Shown here: positions 46,739 to 58,598 of the stretch, in pieces
Numbering within the stretch: position 1 is the stretch's first letter
How the letters are laid out: every line of letters starts with the position of its first letter
Origin: Chalara sp. BL73
Lineage: Eukaryota; Ascomycota; Leotiomycetes; Helotiales
NCBI GenBank assembly: GCA_918026815.1
Contig: CAKJVC010000069.1
Span: 310,001-374,000 of the forward strand
Reading direction: 5' to 3'
DNA: 64,000 nt
Position numbers and translations under genes: made by a program
The notes under the pieces: model-generated
The model's database searches: none
Told to the model about the DNA's origin: nothing
What the model saw: only the letters and a program-made list of their open reading frames with translations

Positions 46739-48139
46739 ATGAATGCGCGCGATATGATGGGCGAAGGTAGGCTCACTTCAATCACTTCACCAACTTACAG
46801 GCTAATTACCTTCCTTGTCAAAGCTCCATGGACCAGCATATCGACCGAACTTCTTCGAGCAGAATTGACACTTCGAGATGAAGTTCCTACCAAACCAGCG
46901 TGTGGGTCGGCGAAGAAAGGCAATTACAACACATCAGCGCACGTCTTTGCACTCATCCTCATCCTCGTATTGAGCACTGGGGCCTGCGGCTTCCCCCTCA
47001 TATCTCGAAAAGCGTCAAGGAAAACAGGAGCCGCAAGATTCATATTCATATCGCAACACTTCGGCACGGGAGTACTGATTGCGACGGCGTTTGTACATCT
47101 TCTGCCTACAGCGTTCGTTTCATTGACGGATCCATGTCTGCCGGACTTCTTTAATAAAGGGTATAATCCGCTTGCGGGGCTGATTGGTATGTTTTCTGTG
47201 TTGGTGGTTGTGGCGCTGGAGATGTTCTTGACACAGAGGGGTGCGAGGCATTCGCATTCACATGGGGGAGATTGGGATGCTGTTCCGGGAGAAGAGTGTG
47301 AACAGCATGGATTGAGTGCCTCTCTTGCCCCGCCACAGAGGAAACATAAAGAGAGACTGGGAAAGCTGGGAGTTCATAGGCGGCCACAGAATATTGCACT
47401 GGAAGATATCGATTCGTCAGAAGGCCTGGTTGCGGGCGCATCACCTTTACCTGTCTCTACGCCAGAAATAAAACTGGATGGCTCTGGAAGCCTTCATGAT
47501 CCCAACGAAGAAGGCTCTGATTCTGATCTCGACATTGATATTGAAGAATTGACGCCTGATGCTTCAGTGTCCTATGGCCGATCATCACCGCCACAAGATC
47601 AAGCCGTCGATAGCAGTACTCGCACAAACCTGACATTAGACGAGGAGCAAAAGCGGAAAATCCTGCAATGTTTGATGTTGGAGGCTGGTATCCTTTTCCA
47701 CTCAATATTTATCGGCATGGCTGTTAGTGTTGCCACAGGACCTCCCTTCGTTGTGTTTCTTATTGCGATCTGCTTTCATCAGTCATTTGAAGGACTTGCT
47801 CTAGGATCACGAATTGCGGCTATCAATTTCCCATCCCGAAGCCCTCGCCCCTGGCTTATGGTGTTAGCCTACGGAACAACCACACCCATTGGGCAGGCGA
47901 TTGGGCTACTTGTTCATAACATGTACGATCCACAAAGCGCTGGAGGACTATTAATGGTGGGGATCATGAACGCCATATCTTCTGGGCTTCTATTGTTTGC
48001 TGGCTTGGTGCAGCTGCTCGCTGAAGACTTTCTCAGTGATAAGAGCTACGGGATTTTGAAAGGTAGAAGGAGGTGGGAAGCTTATGGCGCGGTCATCGGG
48101 GGAGCTGCACTTATGGCGTTGGTTGGTGCTTTCGCATGA
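46739..48139 (+). CDS. ZIP-family zinc transporter
   Basis: A single-exon gene. The first ATG in the open frame is at 46739 (466 residues); the first 60 residues are poorly conserved-looking and the true start could be later. Eight membrane segments fit the ZIP fold, starting with AHVFALILILVLSTGACGFPL. TM4 and TM5 signature stretches are present: LMLEAGILFHSIFIGMAVSV and VVFLIAICFHQSFEGLALGS, each with the metal-binding histidine and glutamate. The cytosolic loop between TM3 and TM4 is long, with a histidine cluster HSHSHGGDWD and an acidic stretch SDLDIDIEELTPD. The protein imports Zn2+ (perhaps other divalent metals) across the plasma membrane or an organelle membrane. Zinc-responsive control by a Zap1-like factor is usual, but I did not identify a site. 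Confidence 0.93.
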   Translation: MNARDMMGEGRLTSITSPTYRLITFLVKAPWTSISTELLRAELTLRDEVPTKPACGSAKKGNYNTSAHVFALILILVLSTGACGFPLISRKASRKTGAARFIFISQHFGTGVLIATAFVHLLPTAFVSLTDPCLPDFFNKGYNPLAGLIGMFSVLVVVALEMFLTQRGARHSHSHGGDWDAVPGEECEQHGLSASLAPPQRKHKERLGKLGVHRRPQNIALEDIDSSEGLVAGASPLPVSTPEIKLDGSGSLHDPNEEGSDSDLDIDIEELTPDASVSYGRSSPPQDQAVDSSTRTNLTLDEEQKRKILQCLMLEAGILFHSIFIGMAVSVATGPPFVVFLIAICFHQSFEGLALGSRIAAINFPSRSPRPWLMVLAYGTTTPIGQAIGLLVHNMYDPQSAGGLLMVGIMNAISSGLLLFAGLVQLLAEDFLSDKSYGILKGRRRWEAYGAVIGGAALMALVGAFA

Positions 48140-51100
48140 GTACGTATTTGTTTTTATGTAAGATGCATAGGAAGGAGTTATGGGTTTGGACGGGATGTTA
48201 TCCTATATGGTGTATTGGGTCCTGTGGTGATAGAAGGCGTAGCGATAGAGCTATACATCCGGTGAGCTCCTAACGTTGTTATCCGATGTTTAAATGGCTC
48301 TATGTATAACTTTTTGTATTAGAATTTCCCAAAACTCTTCTATAAACAGAGCACTTCATTTATTTAATTCGTTTTGACATCCTGATACTCACCTAGCCGC
48401 GAACGAGCATTTACACTATTGTGAAATTATAACCTTCCCCTTTACGCTAGTTCTTGTGTCTACGTAGCATCAGCCCTCCCTTCCCTCGCTTTTTTCCCCC
48501 TCCGGACTTAGCGCAATGGACTTTCTCTCCCATATGCTTATTAATCACAAAGCACCCATTTCTACTACATTCTTCGGCCTTACGGCCGCAAACTACGGAT
48601 TCATAAAAGCCGAGCCTCCCATCATTCTTTACCCATCGCCTTTCATCGTGCCCAACAACCTCGCCCACCTGTTTTCGCGTTCTGATGTGGGTCGGCAGCA
48701 CGAGAGCCATATATAACATTGATTCGAGGGCAAAGGTGGTGGAAAGGAGACGTATTCTGACTCAACTTTGTTTGTGGTAGGGCCTGGCTGACTGAGTACG
48801 TTCTTATAAGTAGATGCGCAAGTTCTTGGCCTTTATTGAGGCGTACCTCGGAAGGGGAGTTTGTATTGCATTGGTGGATAGTCGGGGTATGAATCATTGA
48901 GCAGGGTGTCTGAAGAAGTTTTGTTGAAGTGTTGAGCTTGAGATCTGTGCGGGTTACCTTTGAATTACGGGCAATTTGATCTTGGTGGTATCAAGCGGTA
49001 AGAGGCGGACTGGGCAGATTTTCTTCTACATGAAATTAGTATCTTTAGCGAAAAAAACGAACTGCTTTGTGAGTTCTCTGTGAGGAGAAAAGGCATTGTC
49101 CCAGGGAACTGTGCAATTCTTGTAATACCTGGTGAGGAGCCATGACAATTGTACTTGTTCCTCGCTCTTGAGAGTTCTTTTTATTGTATTTATAGGTTGA
49201 CTTTGCTTGGAGCACGCTGGTGAATATGCAAAGATAATTTTCAGCAGCGCCTACAAATGAACAAGTTCACTAAGCGATCTTTCGTGTCGCTTGCATACTG
49301 TAGTCCTTCGTGATATAATGATATCTCTGCTCATGAAGCGCTGAAGAGGCTACGATGGGGCCTCTTGCTCTTGCTATGGCGGAGCGAACCAGATATGGAT
49401 GACGGAAGCGACTAGTGACGATCTTTGTGCCCCTACTTCTAGCCTCTCCCAAGGACAGATAATGAGAGAGGTGCGTGCATCGTTTCAGAAACAGGATATT
49501 ATGTTGGTAATTGATTACGAGGATGAGAAAATTAGGAGGATTAGACAGTTCAAGCTATATAAAGAAACTCACCAGAAAACTTTAATTTCCCTTATTCATG
49601 GCTTATTCAAAGATGCTCGAAAACATTGTATAGCTAGAAGTACTGCCTCTAAGCATGAAAGACAGTAGTATCTCTGGAAATTTTCATCCGTTAAATAATG
49701 CGAAATTGGTGAAGAAAAACCAAGAGAATGACTTCACAAACATTCAAGATGGCTTGCATTGTACAACGAAGAATGTGCAAGGTCGTAAAAAGGTGGGTAC
49801 AATGCCATAGACTACTAGTCTATGTGTTAGATCTGTAAAGCTGCTGGATGAATGCATATTACCACACATTAAAATATGTAAGACGAAGAAACTAGAAAGA
49901 TGAACGAGAGAACATTTGCCAAGGTCTTCCTAAGTCAGCAACGCGCTTCTTGGACCCATACTAAATTTCGACATCACTTTATCGCTTCAATCCTTGGTCA
50001 GTAGGTACCAGCTGAGTTTTCGCTCCGAAGACCTTTATCAATTAGATTATTTTAAGTGCTTCGATGGTGTTGGCAATCGAATGCGTTTCAGCCTCAATTA
50101 GGATGAAAGTCATGACCAGAAGCAAGTATTATCAAGGGAAAGGAGAGCTTCCGGATAGACACATGCGCCTGGCCTGGGGTATAACACAACCCCCACAAAT
50201 TTGCTGCAAGTATATATCAATGCGTATCGATATGTCCGAGAAGAACAAATTTTACCATCATTCTGTGCAACTCCATGTGATGTAACGCCAAAAAAATCTG
50301 AGCTGTACGGCAGAGTATTTATGCTCCGGCCATTTGCTTCACCACCTCCGCTACTCCGTGTTTACGCGCGAGCCTTTGCGTTGCCGTTGGAAACCCATCG
50401 AATTCTAGAATGGCCGTCAGATGGCGCTGCATCATCAGCAAGTGTCTGCTGGACTCTTTGTTCTCATCTCTCATACAGCGAGTCTGGCAACGACGATGCA
50501 CCACCTAATATTAATTTTGATGCTGAGCAGCTGAAGTCTGATTAGGCGGCTGAATCGCTGCAGCTTTTTGAGGAGTGAATTAAGGAAGTTAAGGAGTCTT
50601 AGTCTGGTTTAAAGTCAATAAGAGGGCCGGTTACCAGCCATGTAAAGTCTGAGCCCTTCAGAGTAGTCTTCTAACCGCCGAGCTATTCGACTCACTAAGT
50701 ACCAATTCCTGGCTTTTCTTCCCTCTGCCGAAGTTCAAAATGGAGCACCATGGTTGGAGTCAACTACGAGGAGACCTTCTCATAGTGATATGTATCACGG
50801 GAGGGATATCCGTACTTTGAGACCTTGCTACTTTATATTTCTTTCTGTGCACCTTCGCATGAGAGCATTTTGCAGCATGAACTGAACCTATTCTTTCTCA
50901 TAAACCGCGTTGCTTTTAGATACCCAAAACTTACGTAGTTGTAGTATGAAATAGGATGGTGGGGTTTGACTGACACCCTTTTTTGCTTGGCGATAAATGC
51001 GAATTTGCCATTCAAGCCAGGTCCTAGATAATGCCAATACAACAAATGTTTAAGCAACTGTAACTTCCATTATTTGTTGCATAATTGGCGTCAGCTGAGC

Positions 51101-51870
51101 ACCGCTTGAAGAAGCGTCGCGGATTACGCTACCAGTGAGAGACTGTGAAGACTCATTAGAACAGTTTCTGGCAGAATACAGGTCTGTATTGCAACCTCAA
51201 TGAACCTTCACTCTTCCGAGTGAATCAGCAAACCGAGTCGCGCAAATCAGAAACTTAAGACTGCTTCACAGTTCTCGGAGCCTCGGCAGAGTTGTAAGAC
51301 TTGATAAGATACTATCATGATGTAACTGAAAGTTGTGGATATTCGACCTTGCTTAGAGGTTCCTACAGTACAAGATCACTGCAGTGCTTACAGTTTGGAG
51401 CTGCGATGTCTCAAGTGCTGCAGGCACTGTGGAATGGAAAGTTCTTGACTTGTAAAAGAATTTTAAAGCCCATTTGTTGCTGTTCTCAGTGGTTGAGAAA
51501 AAATGTCAGACTAGAAACCTCATACGCCTAATCCACTTTGCTATCGTGTCATATGTGCCAGTCTGGATCCAAGGAGAAAACATGGTAACATAAAGTAGTT
51601 TGAATATTAAACAAGTTTTCTGAACTCTAAGATACGGTAAACTTGGAAGAATTGACTTGATGAACATCAAGATGCTTGAACTGCTCCCACGAGTATGCAG
51701 AGGCGTATTCTGATACTAGAAGCCAACATTGGCACACGTAGGCTTCTTAGCCTTTGAGGACGCTTAGAACTTTATCTGAACCCCCATTTTGCCAAATGCA
51801 CCATGAATATTGACACCAAAAATGCAAAGGCTGTTCAATCGGACTATGGTAGAAGCCTCAATTCTCATTT
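48140..51870. other. Gene-poor 3.7-kb region
   Basis: Only short frames, none with homology: 49399-49668 (lysine-rich) and 50201-50545 are the longest. A stretch at 50661-50695 resembles a tRNA A-box on the minus strand, but no B-box or cloverleaf follows. The region could be decayed repeat sequence, which I cannot show from one copy. Confidence 0.5.
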
Positions 51871-54800
51871 TCAGACCACATACTGCAACAAAGTCCTGCC
51901 GGTGAAGCGCCCATCGAATACCGGTTGAATATGATCAAACAAAGCTAGATCATCTTCGGCTGTCACTTGGAGCAAAGGATTCAGAGCTAGAAGCCTTACT
52001 AGTACTTCTTTCGAAGATGCTTCAAGCTCGTCAGCCTCTTCGATATTCTTCTTCTGTTCCCTCAAAACCTGTGACAGATGGAATCTGCTTCGAGCGATAG
52101 CCGCTTCTGGGTACATTTCTCTTCGAGATGGATCCATTGCAAGTGCATCGCGTATGTGTGATCTGTAGCCACTTTCTTAGACATGAGCCGGAGTATCATT
52201 AGAGGCACTTACTCTGCAAGAGTTGATTCACCTAGATACGAATACAAGGCACCGACAGCATAATAGCTTTGTAGGGTCAAGAAACTCGACTTTCCGTGAT
52301 GCTCTATTCTAGCTTCCAAAACCTCTTTATGCATTTCCAAAGCGCCATCAAGATCGCCGCTTTGCAGTATCAAACATGCGGTATCGAATTTCCACTTATT
52401 ACACGAGGCTCCGTGACCAGTTGCCAAAGTGACGAAATGGACACCTCGCTTGGCAAGCTCGATGGAATCCACGAAATTTTTCCTGTACATTTTACAGAAA
52501 GCCATATGATGGTTAAACTTGGCATGCTCATAAGGAATGTCTTCGTCGGGACCCCATGCACGGTATCTGGTTAGACACTGTGCAAAAATAGGCTCGGCTT
52601 CTTGATACTTGTTATACTGCAGCAGAACACAGCCATAGTCTGACCGTGCATTATGGAGTAGGATGTCATCGTTCTTAGAATACTGGTCTTCTGCAGTAAT
52701 GGCCTTGAAATTTTCCCTGATTTCGAGAGCTTTCGAAATACGCTCGTTGCTTTCGGCCAAATACTCGATACCCTTGTTTTGAATAAGTAAGGCAATTATC
52801 ACGTGTATATTTGCTTTGAGCATATCTTCATCACATTGAAGCTGTGTGAGAATCCCTTCTGCTGATGAGAGAAGGTCTAAACCCTCCGTAGTCATACCTC
52901 TTTCCCACAGACCTATTCCACCATCAGACAATAGTCTGGCAAGGTCCACAGATGGCTGAATGCGGATTAATTTTCCCGCAAATACTTTCTGAAGACTCAG
53001 AACATGCCTCAAATATTTGATGCAGATGGGCCACTTTTCGGGTTCTGGGACTTGAATTGGTGACGGGAAAGGAAAGCGCTTTCGGACTAGGAGGAAAGCC
53101 TGCATATATACTCTTTCCCGCTGTCTTGGATCTTTGTTTAAGTCTTGTAGAATCTTTGCTTGAAGAGATCGATGGATGCTCAAGATTTCTTCACCATCTC
53201 GTTTTCTGATAGCCACTAGTCGTCTCCGACTGAGTTCCGTTGTCATGCGCTTGTACCTGCACTAGGTCAGGGTCGATAAAGTTCACAAAATGTTTATCGA
53301 CTTACCTGAAGGCTTCGGAAGAGTGAAGAATCTCAAGGCTCACTTCAGAATGCTCGCCAACTAAGAGGTCTTTCTGGATAGTGTCGCTATCAAGGAATGC
53401 TAGGATATTTAATAATTCGCGAGCGTCGATGGTGACCTCTCGTAAGCCAATATTCCACACTATCTCTAGTGCTTTATCTGTAGACGTTGCCGCATCTTTG
53501 GTTGGAGTGTTAAAAGATGCATGCTTCCGTCTCTCTTGCCAGAGCTCAACAAAGTCCTGAAGACTGCAGCCAGAAACTTGAATATATCCGGCAATATGTG
53601 ATAAAGCAAGTGGTAATTGCTCAGCATACACTGCGATTTCGCCAGCTATTTTATACTCCGGGTGATTACGTACCTCTTCGATAGTTGAATTTGTACTAGA
53701 CAATAAGAGCTTTCGGCTATCTTCTAGATTCAAGACACCTAGTTCGATCTTAGAGTACTTGGAGGGTGCCCTTAAAGTCCACCCTTCCATCCTCCTTGTG
53801 GTAATGAGTATGGAGCCATGTGTCTCAAGCAAGTTGGCTGGAAGATATTGTTGGATGTCTAAAAGATCTTCCACATTATCGAAGACCACTAGCCATCGCT
53901 TGTCTGTTCTCTCTAAAAATTCCCTGCCGAGCAGGATCAACCTTTCAAGATCCTGTGTGGACTCTCCCCCATCCAAAGCAAGAGTTGAGGCAATTCGTCC
54001 ATAACTTTCAGCACATCCAACAGGAGTCTCTGCATGGATCCAAAATATATACGAATACGCTTGTTCAAACTGATAGGAGTATTGGATAGCAGTGGCAGAT
54101 TTGCCTAAGCCACCTGATCCACTGAGGATGCATGTATGGCCCGGAACAGATAGCTCTTTATATAGCTTGGCTAGATCAGCCTCTCGTCCGATGAAGCCGT
54201 AGTTTGGAGGAGGAGGCATGGTTCGAATGGTTCGGGTGACCTCTTGAGCGCGGGTGAGATGATTGCCTCGTGCATCCAATGGATCACTGAGTAGCTCGAT
54301 ATTTGGGCTGGCAAATGTACTTGCTACAGTTTCTAGATCAACTTGGACCTGCTGATCAAGGAAGTTTTCCACTTTTGCAAGATATGATTCCCCACTTCGT
54401 ACCATGACTGGTCGCTTTTGTCGCCCAGCCGTTACACCAACGTCAAGAGCGGAGACTATTGGCTTTGGGGGGGCTTCATCGTCTGAATCTCCCATGAAAC
54501 CAGGATCAGAGTCTGTCGAGATATTGTTAGCCGCGTGGGCTACGTTAAAAGCAGTTGTAAACACCATCTGGCGTTGCTCGAGGAGAAACTCATCAAGGCG
54601 TTCCTTTTTGAGTTCTATATTCAGTTCTGAGCCGCGAGAGCCGTCTTGTCCAGTTGGAAGGCTATCTTCGTAGGCATAACCATCATCACTGTAGATAGAG
54701 GTCAAGGCTAGTTGCTCCATATGCTGGCCAACATGATCTTTTAAATGTATTGCGTCAGAACAAACATCGTAGCAGAGTGAACATGCCGGGTTAACTAGGG

Positions 54801-56487
54801 ACAATTGGGAAAATCTCTCGCACATAGACACTATAAGGGCAAGCTGATCTGGTTTAAGGTTTTTGTCATGAGTGGCCAGAAAGTGCTCTTCTAGTTTCGG
54901 ACTTTGATCAAACTCAATTCGGCAGCTTTGGCAGAACCAAACCCGACTAAGCCTATGGTTATCTAACTCGTGTTGAAACCACATGTCCCTGGATGGGAAT
55001 GTCTTATCAGCACGGATGCAGGTATCCCATGTACACATGTATGGCTCAAGGTCAACAAAAACGTGATCATTCCAATCCTTGGTTGAGACTATATCATTTC
55101 CTACCAGTATCTCGTGCAAACAATATGGGCAAACAAATCCTTGTCCCGAATCTAGTGGTATTGGTGGTTTTGGTACAGCAAGTTGAGCTAATTTGATGGG
55201 ATTTCGGAGCATGTCTGATTCGATAACGGACGTCCCGATTGAGCGACGATCAAAGTAATCTGTTCTTGTAGAAAATATCGACTCTGGATTTGATAATAGG
55301 CCAGTGTTTGAGATCTCTGACATGGCACTGAAAATCTTGCGATAGTTTGAGAAGCTAGCATCGAATGGTGTTGGACGATTCAAGGCCCTAGAGGGTAATG
55401 GCTTATCACCTCCCGAATCTTTCCTAGGACGCGAGCTCAGAGAGGCGTGAGCTTCTGTGTCCTCATGAGGCGCGCTCTGTTTTTGGGATGCTTCTTGGTA
55501 GTTGCGTTTTCCGAGTCGTATTCTTTGTTGATATTGTCGCCGCTTCCAATTCGCCTGACCAAGACGAGTTACAAGACCCTTGGGTGCTTTAGGAAACATT
55601 TCTTCCGCCTTTTCTATATCTTTTTGGGCTTCACTGGGCGATGCGTCTCTCTCAAAGGTGTCCTCCGGAACAGGATCCTGAAGGAGAGGTACAAGATCTA
55701 ACAAACAATCAAGCGTATCTGCAGCATCCTGACCAAGATTTTCTAAGTCGTACTTCGAGTTATCTGGTATACTGCCCGGAGTTTGTGCTGCTTCTTCTTG
55801 ATGCGGAATGATCCTAAAGTACTCAACATTGTCAGGCTTAACGGGTGGGCTGGATACGAAAGGGGTGTCTTGGACAACCTGAAGAGCTAGATTAATTAGC
55901 TTCTTCTTCTTAGGATTGTAATGAAAAGTCGACCATAGGAAGTAAGGTTTTCACCGGGGAGAAGACAGAATGGTGATTTGCGATTAGCCAATGATAATGC
56001 CAATACCACAGATAGCTGCGTCCAACTATTTTCGAGAGTACAAGCAAATAAATCAAAGAGTGTGGGTAACATGTAGAGAAATCTAAGATAACTTAGGATG
56101 TCTTAGATATAGAGAGTCCGCCAGGATCTATGGAAATTGTGCAAAAATATTGCCGAATATAAACATAGGCTTACCAGTTCCTAATTCATTTTGTAATGCC
56201 TCAAAGAGTTCGAGGACTTGAGCCTGTAGCGTTGAGGCTTTTCGAAGACGATGATCAAGAGAGCGGCTCGATGCACCGGTGTCATGTCCCCATGTTCTCA
56301 AGGTACTAAACAGATCAGCAAGCTCGGTGTGCGGTCCAGTCCACGAAGGGGTGCCAGCTTCCAAGGAGGCACATAATTGCTCAAATAGTTGCACGCAATC
56401 CTCGAATGCTGCTGCAATCGGCGCTCCCCTACGTGCATTATACTTCCGTTGATCATGAAAGGGAGAAGCGTTATCTGGGCTCTCCAT
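51871..56487 (-). CDS. NB-ARC/TPR NLR-like STAND protein with C2H2-type fingers
   Basis: Four exons on the minus strand: 56175-56487, 53306-55886, 52213-53256 and 51871-52162, giving 1409 residues. An N-terminal helical region (about residues 1-104; FEDCVQLFEQLCASLE, STLRTWGHDTG) precedes a linker. C2H2-like fingers follow at roughly 355-490 (CPYC...CTWDTC...HELDNH, WFCQSC...HFLATH, ACSLC...HVGQH). The NB-ARC domain comes next: P-loop GSGGLGKSATA near 694-701, Walker B RWLVVFDNVEDL near 770, GSILITTRR near 795 and EQLPLALSHIAGY near 862. TPR-like repeats fill residues about 1000-1409 (LYSYLGESTLAE, YGCVLLQYNKYQEAEPIF). Fungal STAND proteins of this kind sense non-self or stress and can trigger incompatibility or cell death through an N-terminal effector domain. 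Here the effector domain is not one I can name. It faces a DUF7580-type gene. Confidence 0.88.
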
Positions 56488-56872
56488 GTTCAAATTTTGA
56501 GCCCTCAACAACTATTTCCTGTCCAGTCAAGCTTTCAAGGCTTGATTTGGGAGATGGGGATGGGTAGGAACTCAAAAATGGAGGGGTTCCAAACACATTA
56601 TCTGCGGCTGAAGTGCTGCATCGCTGCATCTTGCAAACTTTGGCGTAGATCGTGCATGTGGCAGAGACATGGCGTTCTTCAGCCTATCGCAAGGTTACAT
56701 AGCCATGGTACATGCAGACGTACCGCAATTCTTAAAAGACGGCAATGGTTCGTGGATGAGGAAACCATTCAAGGTCTATCCCAACCCCTCTCTTCCTTTC
56801 TGGTCCCTTGAAATCCGATACCTATATCTTTATATTCTTGGTGGTTAGTATTAGGCCTGATTACTCTTCCAT
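56488..56872. promoter_or_regulatory. Bidirectional promoter between NLR-like and DUF7580-type genes
   Basis: Only 385 bases separate the two divergent start codons, so the genes must share or abut their promoters. No obvious TATA box or named operator was seen. The short distance suggests joint expression. Confidence 0.6.
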
Positions 56873-58598
56873 ATGAGTGGGCTGGAGGCAATTGGCCTGG
56901 TGCTTGGGCTCTACCCGGTAGTCCTCAATGCCTGCCAAATATACAAGGCCGCCAAATCTGGAGCGGGAATGGACAAAGTCATCCAGAGACTTCAAACAGA
57001 ACGATTAGTGTACAAGGGTTTCGTGAACAATCTCCTCTTGCCAGATGTCAACGAGAGGCAACTTGCCCTTCTGGTTACATCAACAAGTGCTCAGGCGGTC
57101 CATTGCTGGAATAATGAGGATATTTTCCAGAGAGTAAAGGCTCGCCATGGATTCGAGACAACAAAACAGATCTTATCCATCATAAAGGATCTTGGCGAGC
57201 TTCTGCAATCCATAGAGAAGGAGCTGCCAGGTGTCGCACGTTCTTTTGTAGGTTGATCCGCCTCTAGTGGCTGGGTATATTTGCTTTCTTTGTGCCAGGA
57301 TGACGTTGTACACTTTCATCTCCCAGCGCTAATCCACCGTTCAGGAAAAGCAACAATCAAGGTTTCGCTTTGGCCTACGCAATGTCAAGCTTAATCTTCC
57401 CGACTCGACAACACAGTCACACCTAGCACAGTTGAGAGAATACAATGAAAGCCTGCGAAGGCTCGTTGCTCACCAAGTTCTTCCCAATACGAACGGGCCT
57501 TGGAGGCAGCCACTTCCTACCTTCGAAATACCTCAATACGATTGTCGTGATGCGAAATACATATACTCTGCCATCTGTGATGGCTATCGCTGCAACTGCA
57601 ACCTACCGCACCTGGCCAGCTTAGAGATGCCGGATATCGGGAATTCTCTAACGCTTCAGAATGCGCCGTCCACAACTCGCGTGCTGCAGCTACTCTTCCG
57701 GTCAGCAGACCTTGGATTACGCATATCAAGCCCACAGACAATTCCTTCAAATATACCCTCCTTAAAAAAACATGACAGTTGTGCTATTTCAATATACGAA
57801 TGTCAGGATGATCACATCGAACCTATACCGGACCTTTGCACATTCGTAAGGACTATAGGCAGTCCGGCTACGGTGCCTACCACATCGAATCCGAACAAAG
57901 GAATATTGGAAGCAGAGAACAAGAAGTACAGTTTAAACGCAGCTTCACTTCGGGAGTCAATTGCGGATGTGCAAAATGTGGTGTCGCTGGAGGAATTAAC
58001 AAACCCTGGTTCGAATCTGGAACGGGCAGATCGCATGAGCCTTGCTGTGAGACTCACATATGCGATTATACAATATTACTCTACAGGGTGGATCGATCCC
58101 AGCTGGACATGGAAGGACTTTTCGGTTGCGGGTAACAACAAGAAGGCTGACGGGTCTCAGCTTTTTATTGCACAAAGATTCTACTCAAAAGCTATCAACA
58201 CTTCGATACGTAACAGACTTTGGGCTGGTTGGGAAACGATTGGGGAGCCTATATTGACAAGACTGGGTTTCGCTCTGATTGAGCTGGCACTGGGCAAGAG
58301 ACTACAAGAGTTGCGAGATGCTACAATTGATCCCAATGCCGAACAGGATGCACAAGATTATTACACCGCGCAAAGGCTCCTGATAACTGGACGAGTAAGA
58401 AGGGCAGAGAGTGAGGCTTATGAAATTGTAGTCAAAGCTTGTCTCGGTCACCAGTTTACAGATTCGCATTACTCTCTGAAGTATCTAGACTCTCGCGATG
58501 AAACATTTTCCAAAGATGTAGAGCAGTGTATATTAAAGCCCTTGCATTGCATGTGGAAGGAGCAGTGGGGTGGGACAAATAGGCAGATGTGTTACTAG
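56873..58598 (+). CDS. DUF7580-type fungal protein (kinase-like C-terminal domain)
   Basis: Two exons: 56873-57247 and 57345-58598, giving 542 residues, with a GTAGGT...TTCAG intron. The N-terminus MSGLEAIGLVLGLYPVVLNA is hydrophobic and is the usual opening of a large fungal family of incompatibility-associated and DUF7580 proteins. A helical region follows (IYKAAKSGAGMDKVIQRLQ...LSIIKDLGELLQSIEKEL). The C-terminal half carries RADRMSLAVRLTYAIIQYYS, WIDPSWTWKDFSV and GEPILTRLGFALIELALGKR, which is the stretch typical of DUF7580 and is reminiscent of the C-lobe of protein kinases. No canonical VAIK, HRD or DFG motif is visible, so any kinase activity is doubtful. Head-to-head with the NLR-like gene. 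It may act as partner, guard target or modulator; that is inference. Confidence 0.82.

Noticed and set aside
50201..50545. 114-codon plus frame in the gene-poor region
   Set aside because: No ATG near its start, no homology and no splice continuation. It may be decayed sequence.
50661..50695. tRNA A-box-like stretch on the minus strand (TAGCTCGGCGGTTAGA)
   Set aside because: No B-box (GGTTCGANNCC) within the expected distance, and the D and anticodon stems do not pair. Not a tRNA gene as it stands.
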